8,252 nt of DNA from positions 1 through 8,252 of the forward strand of contig JAFAFD010000381.1 of the NCBI GenBank assembly GCA_023423675.1, written 5' to 3'. Positions 1 to 5,585 of the stretch are shown here, in pieces. The notes under the pieces are model-generated. The model was not told the DNA's origin, did no database searches, and saw only the letters and a program-made list of their open reading frames with translations. The DNA is from Pseudomonadota bacterium. GTDB taxonomy: Bacteria; Pseudomonadota; Gammaproteobacteria; Xanthomonadales; Xanthomonadaceae. How positions within the stretch are numbered: position 1 is the first letter of the stretch; each line of letters begins with the position of its first letter. Position numbers and translations under genes: made by a program.

Positions 1-192
1 GCCCCGGGCAGTGCCTACGGTTCGATGGGCGCACTGGTCATCTCGCTGGTCTGGATCTACTACGCCACCGTGGTGTTCTTCGTCGGCGCGCTGATGACCG
101 CGGTGATCGACGAGCGCCTGCGCGCCCGCACCCATCTGGCCGCGGCCGGCATCGATCCGGCCAGCGCCGGCCCCCTGCCCGACAGGGAGTAA
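1..192 (+). CDS. YihY/BrkB-family inner-membrane protein, C-terminal end only
   Basis: Only the last 63 codons of this reading frame lie in the window; it is open from base 1 and stops with TAA at 190-192. The visible part has a small-residue and aromatic-rich membrane segment (SAYGSMGALVISLVWIYY, then a VVFFVGALMTAV stretch) followed by a charged tail (IDERLRARTH). A YG(S/A)xGxLVxxLxWxYYxxxxFFxGA pattern is typical of the last membrane helix of YihY/BrkB proteins, once annotated as ribonuclease BN. Their biochemical role is unsettled. As I recall, this gene sits directly upstream of dnaG in xanthomonads, which fits here. The identification is good for the family but says nothing about function, and the 5' part is missing. 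Confidence 0.8.
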   Translation, partial: APGSAYGSMGALVISLVWIYYATVVFFVGALMTAVIDERLRARTHLAAAGIDPASAGPLPDRE

Positions 193-195
193 ACT

Positions 196-217
196 AGGCG
201 GATTGATCGTTCCGCCT
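196..217 (+). other. Hairpin in the yihY-dnaG gap
   Basis: AGGCGGA (196-202) and TCCGCCT (211-217) form a perfect 7-bp stem around an 8-nt loop, starting 3 nt after the upstream stop codon and ending 36 nt before the dnaG ATG. No T-tract follows, so it is not a standard intrinsic terminator. It could be an mRNA processing or attenuation structure, as is known between rpsU and dnaG in the E. coli macromolecular synthesis operon, or it could be chance in GC-rich DNA. Confidence 0.4.
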
Positions 218-253
218 CGCGTGGCCACCGGCCGCGCCCCTGCCCTGTTGCCC

Positions 254-1996
254 ATGGCCCGTATCCCCGACGCATTCATCGACGACCTGCTGGCCCGCTC
301 CGACATCGTCGAGGTGGTGGGCAGCCGCGTGCCGTTGAAGCGCCAGGGCAAGGAATATGCGGCGCGCTGCCCGTTCCATGACGAGCGCTCAGCCTCGTTC
401 ACGGTCTCGCCCACCAAGCAGTTCTATCACTGCTTCGGCTGCGGCGCGCACGGCACCGCCATCAGCTTCCTGATGAACTACGACCGCCTCGAATTCCTCG
501 ATGCGGTGGATGAACTGGCCAAGCGCGCCGGCATGGAAGTGCCGCGCAGCGAGAACCCGCGCAACGCCCAGCAGCAGGACGACAGCCGCGAGCTGTATTC
601 GGCGCTGGATGCGGCGACGAAGTTCTTCCAGAAGAACCTGGAAGGCAGCGAGAAGGCGCGTACCTACCTGGACGGCCGCGGCGTGGACGAGGAAAACCGC
701 GCGCGCTTCCAGATCGGTTATGCACCGGACGGCTACAGCGGCCTGCGCGATGCGCTAGGCAAGGACGAGCGGCGGATGAAGCTGCTCGACCGCGCCGGCC
801 TGTTTTCCAAGAACGACCGCGGCCACGTCTACGACAAGTTCCGCGACCGGGTGATGTTCCCGATCTTCGACCGCCGTGGCCGTGTCATCGCCTTCGGTGG
901 CCGCGTGTTCGAGAAGGACGACGGCCCCAAGTACCTCAACTCGCCGGAAACCGCGCTGTTCCACAAGGGCCGCGAACTGTACGGCTTGTGGCAGGTGCGC
1001 CAGGCCAACCAGAAGATCGAGCGGCTGATCGTGGTCGAGGGCTACATGGACGTGGTCTCGCTGTTCCAGTTCGGGGTCACCCAGGCGGTGGCCACGCTGG
1101 GCACGGCCACCACGCCGGACCACGCCGAGCTGCTGTTCCGCAACGCGCCGGACGTGTTCTTCTGCTTCGACGGCGACGCCGCCGGCCGCCGTGCCGGCTG
1201 GAAGGCGCTGGAATCGGTGCTGCCGCGCATGAAGGACGGCCGCCAGGCGTTCTTCCTGTTCCTGCCCGATGGCGAGGATCCGGACACCATCGTGCGCAAG
1301 GAAGGCGCCGAGGTCTTCAACGACCGCCTGAAGCAGGCCACGCCGCTGTCGCAGTTCTTCTTCGATGAACTGACCCGCGAGATCAACCTGGGCACGCTGG
1401 ACGGCAAGGCGCGCCTGGCCGAGCGGGCCAAGCCGATGCTGGCACAGATTCCCGATGGCGCCTTCGGCGACCTGATGAAGCAGCAGCTGGCCCAGCTGAC
1501 CGGCCTGGGTGGTGGCAACGCCGCAGCCGCGCGCGCACCGATGCCGCAGCGCGCGCCGGCGCGACAGATCCAGCCCATCGCCAAGCGCAGCCTGGTGCGT
1601 GGCGCCATCGCTGTGCTGCTGCAGCAGCCCTCGCTGGCGATGAGCCTGGGCGGCAAGCACCACTTCCAGGGCCTGCGCCTGCCCGGCGTGGAACTGCTGC
1701 TGGAACTGCTGGGGCTGGTCGAACAGCGCCCGGACATCAGCACCGGCGCCCTGCTGGAACATTTCGACGGCCGCGAAGAGCAGGCCTCGCTACACACGCT
1801 GGCCGCGCAGACCATGCCCGGCGACGAAGCGATGTGGACCCAGGAACTGCACGACGCCGTGGCCCAGCTGGAGAAACAACTGCTGGTGCAACGTCTGGAC
1901 GAGCTGTTGGCAAAGCAGCGCCAGCAGGGCCTGGACGATACTGACAAGTACGAACTGCGCGAACTGCTGAAGGCCCGCGCCACCCTGCGCCTGTAG
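254..1996 (+). CDS. dnaG: DNA primase DnaG
   Basis: This is the replicative primase. It lays down RNA primers for DNA polymerase III at the fork and is recruited by the DnaB helicase. The product is 580 aa, the usual length (E. coli 581). An N-terminal CHCC zinc-ribbon is complete: C39, H42, C60 and C63 in CPFH and CFGC. The central TOPRIM polymerase core has VVEGYMD (E262, D266) and FDGDAAG (D306, D308), the acidic metal-binding residues. From about residue 430 an Ala/Pro/Arg linker leads to a helical C-terminal DnaB-binding domain. The frame can be read from a TTG at 203, but the ATG at 254 is chosen because family members begin MARIPDAFIDDLLAR. No clear Shine-Dalgarno sequence precedes that ATG, so initiation may be weak or coupled to upstream translation. 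All catalytic residues appear intact. Confidence 0.98.
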   Translation: MARIPDAFIDDLLARSDIVEVVGSRVPLKRQGKEYAARCPFHDERSASFTVSPTKQFYHCFGCGAHGTAISFLMNYDRLEFLDAVDELAKRAGMEVPRSENPRNAQQQDDSRELYSALDAATKFFQKNLEGSEKARTYLDGRGVDEENRARFQIGYAPDGYSGLRDALGKDERRMKLLDRAGLFSKNDRGHVYDKFRDRVMFPIFDRRGRVIAFGGRVFEKDDGPKYLNSPETALFHKGRELYGLWQVRQANQKIERLIVVEGYMDVVSLFQFGVTQAVATLGTATTPDHAELLFRNAPDVFFCFDGDAAGRRAGWKALESVLPRMKDGRQAFFLFLPDGEDPDTIVRKEGAEVFNDRLKQATPLSQFFFDELTREINLGTLDGKARLAERAKPMLAQIPDGAFGDLMKQQLAQLTGLGGGNAAAARAPMPQRAPARQIQPIAKRSLVRGAIAVLLQQPSLAMSLGGKHHFQGLRLPGVELLLELLGLVEQRPDISTGALLEHFDGREEQASLHTLAAQTMPGDEAMWTQELHDAVAQLEKQLLVQRLDELLAKQRQQGLDDTDKYELRELLKARATLRL

Positions 1997-2020
1997 CGGC
2001 AGCCCGACCACGGAGAGACC

Positions 2021-2521
2021 ATGCTGCTGCGCCTGACCTGCCTGCTGTTGCTGTCACTCTGTACCACCCTGCCCGCCTGGGCCGGGGACACGCCGCTCAA
2101 CGAAGTCCGCCCCGGCCTGTATGCCGGCGGCCAGCCCAGTGCCGCACAGCTGCGCGCGCTGGCCGCGCAGGGCGTGCGCACCGTCATCGACCTGCGCCAG
2201 CCCGGCGAGGACCGGGGTTTCGACGAAACCGCCCAGGCCGAGGCATTGGGCCTGCGCTACGTGCGCATCCCGGTGGCCGGTGCCGACGGCCTGGATGCAG
2301 CCAACGTGCGCGCCGTGCACCAGGCACTGCAGCAGAGCCAGGGCCCGGTGCTGCTGCACTGCGCCTCGGGCAACCGCGCCGGCGCCGTGCTCGGCCTGGT
2401 CAACGCCCGCTACGAACAGGCCAGCCCCGAGCAGGCCCTGCAGCTGGGCCAGCGTGCTGGCCTGACCTCACTGGAAGCGGCCACCCGGCAACGCCTGGCC
2501 GCGCCCACCTCCCATCCCTGA
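2021..2521 (+). CDS. Exported CX4R-type tyrosine-phosphatase-fold protein (DUF442/BLH-like)
   Basis: The product is 166 aa with a clear Sec signal peptide (MLLR, then a Leu-rich core, probable cleavage after AWA at residue 21), so the mature protein should be periplasmic or secreted. The mature part resembles the small cysteine-phosphatase families around DUF442 (beta-lactamase-hydrolase-like) and DSP-like PTPs. It starts with VRPGLYAGGQPSAAQL, continues with VRTVIDLRQPGED, and carries the loop HCASGNR. In that loop C114 would be the nucleophile and R119 the phosphate-binding arginine. The spacing is CX4R, not the classical CX5R; I recall CX4R as usual in DUF442 proteins. Possible roles are dephosphorylation of protein or a small phosphoester, but the substrate is unknown. 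A GGAGAG ribosome site (2012-2017) precedes the ATG. The gene starts 24 nt after dnaG and ends 27 nt before the transporter gene, suggesting one transcript. Confidence 0.8.
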   Translation: MLLRLTCLLLLSLCTTLPAWAGDTPLNEVRPGLYAGGQPSAAQLRALAAQGVRTVIDLRQPGEDRGFDETAQAEALGLRYVRIPVAGADGLDAANVRAVHQALQQSQGPVLLHCASGNRAGAVLGLVNARYEQASPEQALQLGQRAGLTSLEAATRQRLAAPTSHP

Positions 2522-2548
2522 CCCCCTGAAACGAGGAGCCTGCCCACC

Positions 2549-3520
2549 ATGACCCGCTGGTGGTCGCGCCTGCGACCGGACAACTTCACCCTCGCCCTGC
2601 TGTGCACCGTCGGCCTGGCCTCGCTGCTGCCGATGAAGGGCGCCGCCGCCATCGTGCTGGACGACGTCACCACCGTGGCCATCGCCGTGCTGTTCTTCCT
2701 GCATGGCGCGCGCCTGCCGCGCGAATCGATCATCGGCGGCATGCTGCATTGGCGGCTGCACCTGACCATCCTCGCCTGCACCTTCATCCTGTTCCCGCTG
2801 CTGGGCCTGCTGTTCAAGCCGCTGTCGGGCTGGCTGCTGACGCCGGAGCTGTATCTGGGCGTGCTGTTCCTGTGCACCCTGCCCTCGACCGTGCAGTCGT
2901 CCATCGCGTTCACCTCGATGGCGCGCGGCAACGTGCCGGCGGCGGTGTGCAGTGCGTCGCTGTCGAGCATCCTCGGCGTGTTCCTCACGCCCCTGCTGCT
3001 GACCGCGCTGGCCGGTACCTCCGGCGGCGTGCACGACCCGCTGCATGCCATCGGCGGCATCATGCTGCAGCTGCTGGTGCCGTTCGTGGCCGGCCACCTG
3101 CTGCGGCCGTGGATTGCCGGCTGGGTGGAAAAGCAGCGTGCGCTGCTGCGCTACACCGACCAGGCCACCATCCTGCTGGTGGTGTACTCGGCGTTCGGCG
3201 AAGCGGTGACCGAAGGGCTGTGGAGCAAGACGCCGCTACTGTCCCTGTTCGCCGTGGCCGTGGTCGCTGCCGTGCTGCTCGGCATCGCGATGCCGCTCAT
3301 CACCTTCCTGGCCCGCCGCCTGCACTTCAACCGCGAAGACGAGATCGCCATCGTGTTCTGCGGCTCGAAGAAGAGCCTGGCCACCGGCGTGCCGATCGCC
3401 AAGGTGTTGTTCGCTGGCGGCAGCCTGGGCGCCATCGTGTTGCCGGTGATGATCTACCACCAGATCCAGCTGATCGTCTGCGGCGTGATCGCGCAGCGGT
3501 ATGCGAAGCGCGCGCCCTGA
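2549..3520 (+). CDS. YfeH-like transporter, bile acid:sodium symporter superfamily (SBF-like)
   Basis: This 323-aa polytopic inner-membrane protein has about nine or ten hydrophobic segments across its length and short charged loops, close in size to E. coli YfeH. Family marks include the N-terminal RLRPDNFTLALL, the LFFLHGARLPRE stretch, CTLPSTVQSSIAFTSMARGN in the middle, and FCGSKKSLATGVPIA near the C-terminus (residues 270-284), which I recall as the conserved second-repeat motif of SBF-like proteins. The superfamily moves organic anions with sodium or protons. The substrate of the YfeH branch is not established, so 'bile acid' in the family name should not be read as a function. A GAGGAG ribosome site (2533-2538) lies 10 nt before the ATG. 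It is the last gene of the plus-strand run and its end overlaps an intrinsic terminator. Confidence 0.88.
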   Translation: MTRWWSRLRPDNFTLALLCTVGLASLLPMKGAAAIVLDDVTTVAIAVLFFLHGARLPRESIIGGMLHWRLHLTILACTFILFPLLGLLFKPLSGWLLTPELYLGVLFLCTLPSTVQSSIAFTSMARGNVPAAVCSASLSSILGVFLTPLLLTALAGTSGGVHDPLHAIGGIMLQLLVPFVAGHLLRPWIAGWVEKQRALLRYTDQATILLVVYSAFGEAVTEGLWSKTPLLSLFAVAVVAAVLLGIAMPLITFLARRLHFNREDEIAIVFCGSKKSLATGVPIAKVLFAGGSLGAIVLPVMIYHQIQLIVCGVIAQRYAKRAP

Positions 3521-3540
3521 TTGGGCGCGCGGGTTTTCTT
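3510..3540 (+). terminator. Intrinsic terminator overlapping the transporter stop codon
   Basis: GCGCGCCC (3510-3517) and GGGCGCGC (3523-3530) pair perfectly over 8 bp with a 5-nt loop TGATT, followed by GGGTTTTCTT. The loop begins with the TGA stop of the transporter gene, so the left arm is coding sequence. It should end the dnaG-phosphatase-transporter transcript. There is no T-tract on the other strand, so it is one-directional. Confidence 0.88.
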
Positions 3541-3551
3541 GTGGGGAACCT

Positions 3552-3574
3552 ATCCACGCACGGCGTGGATCTAC
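3552..3574 (-). repeat. SMAG (REP-type) element, copy 1
   Basis: Read on the minus strand this is GTAG followed by an 8-bp stem: ATCCACGC (3552-3559) pairs with GCGTGGAT (3563-3570) around a 3-nt loop, and the GTAG head is CTAC at 3571-3574 on the plus strand. The GTAG head plus a short perfect palindrome is the definition of the Stenotrophomonas SMAG family. It is placed head-to-head with copy 2, one base apart. Confidence 0.9.
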
Positions 3575-3575
3575 T

Positions 3576-3600
3576 GTAGAGCCGAGCCCACGCTCGGCTG
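3576..3600 (+). repeat. SMAG (REP-type) element, copy 2
   Basis: GTAG (3576-3579) is followed by AGCCGAGC (3580-3587), loop CCAC, and GCTCGGCT (3592-3599), a perfect 8-bp stem. The stem sequence differs from copy 1, so it belongs to another SMAG subfamily. With its flanking bases (3575-3600) it is identical over 26 nt to copy 5. It ends 10 nt beyond the stop codon of the minus-strand gene at 3611 and may form the 3' end of that mRNA. Confidence 0.92.
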
Positions 3601-3610
3601 ATTGCCGCTG

Positions 3611-4330
3611 CTAATCCACGATGGCCGCTGCGACATCGTGCAACACCCGCGCGTGACGCTCCACGTCGCTCCCGGGCTCGCCCGTGGCAACCAGGCTGTA
3701 GGTCTTGCTGCCGCCCGTCCAGGCAAGCTCGACGCGGGTGCGACCGACGCCGTCCACGGTCTTGCCCATCTGTGCGGGCGTCCCGTTCACTTTGGTGTTC
3801 TGCGCCTCCGCAATCACCTCGATCTGCGTGCCTGCAGCGATGAAATTGTTCTCGCTGAATTCCACGATGCCGACACCCTCCAGCCGGTAGAAGCGGCTCA
3901 GGCCCGAGGACTGTCCTCCCTGCAGCCTGCCACTGGGTTCCATGCCGATCAGCTCCGCCGGTCCCAGCAGACTGCCTTCCAGCGTGCTGGGTGGCTGCGG
4001 CAGGCGCTGACGTAGTTCCGACACCGAACGGTGCGTGCGGGGCAAGGCAGCCAGCATTTCGGCCTGCGTTGGGATGCCCCCTTCTGCAACCTGCACGACA
4101 CCGTTGGATCGCTCAATATCAGCACGAAGCTGCTGCTTCACCGCGTCGGGGGCATCCAGGTTTGCCAACCGCACGATGCGGAAGCTGCCCACAGGCGATG
4201 GGTTCGCCTGCGCCGCCGCCTGCATGGCGCGTTGCTGCAACCACTGCCCGACCGCGTCAGCCTCTTCATCCGGTGCAGGTGCATTCACTGCAATCGCCAC
4301 GAGGGCAGCGCACAACAGAAGGAAATTCAT
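3611..4330 (-). CDS. Uncharacterised, probably exported protein
   Basis: I do not recognise this family. The product is 239 aa from the ATG at 4330, or 240 from a GTG one codon earlier. The ATG is preferred because an AAGG ribosome site (4339-4342) is then 8 nt away. The N-terminus MNFLLLCAALVAIAVNA looks like a signal peptide with cleavage near residue 17, although it has no Lys or Arg before the hydrophobic core, and the Cys at position 7 is not in a lipobox. The mature protein starts acidic and Ala/Gln-rich (about residues 18-45), has a proline-rich middle (RLPQPPS), and ends in a part rich in predicted beta strands (FYRLEGVGIVEF, TQIEVIAEAQNT, RTRVELAWTGGSKTYSLVATG). It has no other cysteine, no second membrane segment and no catalytic motif that I can see. 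SMAG pairs flank both ends. It is convergent with the transporter gene. Confidence 0.72.
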   Translation of the reverse strand: MNFLLLCAALVAIAVNAPAPDEEADAVGQWLQQRAMQAAAQANPSPVGSFRIVRLANLDAPDAVKQQLRADIERSNGVVQVAEGGIPTQAEMLAALPRTHRSVSELRQRLPQPPSTLEGSLLGPAELIGMEPSGRLQGGQSSGLSRFYRLEGVGIVEFSENNFIAAGTQIEVIAEAQNTKVNGTPAQMGKTVDGVGRTRVELAWTGGSKTYSLVATGEPGSDVERHARVLHDVAAAIVD

Positions 4331-4333
4331 CAC

Positions 4334-4548
4334 GACCGCCTTGCTCCACAGAATTGCGGGTCATCCCGCAACACCTGTGTATCTGCCCTGGATCGACCGA
4401 CCCAGTGGATCAGCCAGCATTTGTGACCCACCGCTCGCAGGAACCGCGCGGCGCGACAAATCCCTACGACCCAGCAGCTTGGTCAATGGATGCAGCGCCC
4501 GCCCTGGCGATTAGAATCCGACATTGAATGCACGGAGGTTCGTGGAAA
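4334..4548. other. Leader region of the exported-protein gene, with a hairpin
   Basis: This stretch lies upstream of the minus-strand gene ending at 3611 and holds no gene I can support; the frames crossing it are short or lack a ribosome site. The one clear structure is TTGCGGG (4354-4360) with CCCGCAA (4365-4371), a perfect 7-bp stem and 4-nt loop. On the minus strand it lies 11 nt upstream of the AAGG ribosome site, so it would be in the 5' leader. Neither side has a T-tract. A promoter for the gene is expected here, but I find no convincing -35/-10 pair on the minus strand. Confidence 0.4.
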
Positions 4549-4573
4549 CCATCCACGCATGGCGTGGATCTAC
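4549..4573 (-). repeat. SMAG (REP-type) element, copy 3
   Basis: On the plus strand ATCCACGC (4551-4558) pairs with GCGTGGAT (4562-4569) around ATG, followed by CTAC (4570-4573), the complement of the GTAG head. It has the same stem as copy 1. Over 25 nt it is the exact reverse complement of copy 4, so copies 3 and 4 make a perfect 25-bp inverted repeat around a 25-nt spacer (4574-4598). Confidence 0.92.
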
Positions 4574-4598
4574 CAAACCGCGGATGGCGTAGCCCTCA

Positions 4599-4623
4599 GT
4601 AGATCCACGCCATGCGTGGATGG
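4599..4623 (+). repeat. SMAG (REP-type) element, copy 4
   Basis: GTAG (4599-4602), ATCCACGC (4603-4610), loop CAT, and GCGTGGAT (4614-4621). It is head-to-head with copy 3. It lies 11 nt beyond the TAA stop (4635-4637) of the ChaN-like gene and would be transcribed as a 3' hairpin of that mRNA. Confidence 0.92.
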
Positions 4624-4634
4624 GTTGCCTGGCG

Positions 4635-5444
4635 TTACGGGTCCACCAGCGTGCCGACGCTCAATTCCGGCATCCAGACCCACAGGTCGTATTGGCGTCC
4701 TGCATAGGTATCGACCCGTGGGCCGCTCGCCAACTGCTTTGGAAGTGACCGCGCCACGCAAGTGTCCGCGCATGCCCACGCCTTGCCACGCAACGCGCCC
4801 AATCGCACACTGTAGATATCCAGATCCCGCAGCAGCGATGCCATCGGCTGTGTCTGCATCTCCGGCGGCGCACCGGCCGGCCGCTGCAGCATGGCGTGTA
4901 CGTTGCCGGTCAGCACCAGCATGCGTGCGCCAGCCGGCAGGCGCCCGTACAGCCGCCTCAACTCGGCCGCCATGCCGTCATCGCGTGTCTGGTTGCCGCC
5001 ATCACTGCTGTCGACGTCATAGCCGACCACGTCGATGACACGCCCCTGCGACTTCAGCACGCGCAGGTTTTCGATCATCGCCAACATGTCACGGCTGCGA
5101 CGGCCATCGTGCTGGTCATCGCGCACGGTCCAGAACGCACGGCCGTGCAGGCGCTGGCGTGCCGCGGCTCCGCCATCGGAAACCAGATATTGGCGCAGCG
5201 TGGGGTTTTCGCCGCGTGGCAGTTCCAGTGCCAGCAATACCGGCGCGCCGTCGCGGCTGTAGTCGTCCACCAGCTGCCGCACCAGCAGCGGCGTCTCGCG
5301 GGTTCCGTGCAATTCGCCCAGCACCAGCATGCGGTGGTCGGCGGCGTAGCGGCGAATCTGCGTTACGGTGTCGTCGGCATCCGCGGTCACGGCCATGCCC
5401 AGCGCCAGCATCAGCGCGGTGGTCCAACGGAAGATCGAATGCAT
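4635..5444 (-). CDS. Exported ChaN/EreA (Tiki-superfamily) protein
   Basis: The product is 269 aa. An N-terminal signal peptide (FRWTTALMLALGMAVTADA, cleavage likely near residue 23) sends it to the periplasm; there is no lipobox cysteine, unlike the ChaN lipoproteins. The mature protein shows the two signatures of the ChaN/EreA/TraB-Tiki fold: MLVLGELHGTRETP with G43-E44-L45-H46-G47, and VLTGNVHAML with G180-N181-V182-H183. ALELPRGEN follows the first one, as in EreA-like members. Known relatives bind haem (ChaN), hydrolyse macrolide esters (EreA) or cut peptides (Tiki), so activity cannot be assigned from motifs alone. Two cysteines, C225 and C229 (ACADTC), are close enough to form a disulphide or bind a ligand. 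Ribosome site GGAAG (5453-5457) is 8 nt before the ATG. The gene follows ctaB on the same strand but is separated by 141 nt containing two SMAG repeats, so it is probably a separate unit. Confidence 0.78.
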   Translation of the reverse strand: MHSIFRWTTALMLALGMAVTADADDTVTQIRRYAADHRMLVLGELHGTRETPLLVRQLVDDYSRDGAPVLLALELPRGENPTLRQYLVSDGGAAARQRLHGRAFWTVRDDQHDGRRSRDMLAMIENLRVLKSQGRVIDVVGYDVDSSDGGNQTRDDGMAAELRRLYGRLPAGARMLVLTGNVHAMLQRPAGAPPEMQTQPMASLLRDLDIYSVRLGALRGKAWACADTCVARSLPKQLASGPRVDTYAGRQYDLWVWMPELSVGTLVDP

Positions 5445-5508
5445 CCCTGCTGCTTCCTTTCCTTGGGGTCAGGAACAGCAATGGCGACGCCGCTGGAAGA
5501 GATCAAGT

Positions 5509-5533
5509 GTAGAGCCGAGCCCACGCTCGGCTG
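5509..5533 (+). repeat. SMAG (REP-type) element, copy 5
   Basis: GTAG (5509-5512), AGCCGAGC (5513-5520), loop CCAC, GCTCGGCT (5525-5532). Including one base on its left (5508-5533) it is identical over 26 nt to copy 2, about 1.9 kb away. It lies 64 nt upstream of the ChaN-like start codon, on the template side, and is tail-to-tail with copy 6. Confidence 0.93.
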
Positions 5534-5550
5534 CGCTTCCAACCAACCCT

Positions 5551-5575
5551 CAGCCGAGCAAGGGCTCGGCTCTAC
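5551..5575 (-). repeat. SMAG (REP-type) element, copy 6
   Basis: On the plus strand AGCCGAGC (5552-5559), loop AAGG, GCTCGGCT (5564-5571), then CTAC (5572-5575). Compared with copy 5 on the opposite strand (5508-5533 against 5551-5576), 24 of 26 bases match, the two differences being in the loop. It begins 10 nt beyond the ctaB stop codon and is well placed to be the 3' hairpin of the haem-A operon mRNA. Confidence 0.92.
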
Positions 5576-5585
5576 AGGTGGCGCC

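Noticed and set aside
755..2187. Long minus-strand frames opposite dnaG
   Set aside because: dnaG has all its motifs in the plus-strand frame; the opposite frames give compositionally biased products and no ribosome site.
2410..3097. Minus-strand frames opposite the phosphatase and transporter genes
   Set aside because: The plus-strand frames have ribosome sites, a signal peptide, membrane helices and family motifs; the opposite frames have none.
4421..4437. A TGTGA...TCGCA element resembling a CRP/Clp site
   Set aside because: The half-sites are 8 nt apart, not 6, and the second half has a mismatch.
4458..4486. A TTGACC hexamer on the minus strand (GGTCAA at 4481-4486) as the -35 of a promoter for the exported-protein gene
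   Set aside because: No hexamer resembling TATAAT lies 16-18 nt downstream; the candidates are GGGATT, GGATTT and GATTTG.
3991..4527. Plus-strand frames over the 5' half and leader of the exported-protein gene
   Set aside because: They have no ribosome site and biased composition, and end without relation to neighbouring genes. The minus-strand frame has a signal-like N-terminus and a ribosome site.
3541..5580. The repeated palindromes as a CRISPR array or IS ends
   Set aside because: They come in inverted pairs with uneven gaps, no regular spacers and no transposase. The GTAG head plus short stem fits SMAG/REP elements.
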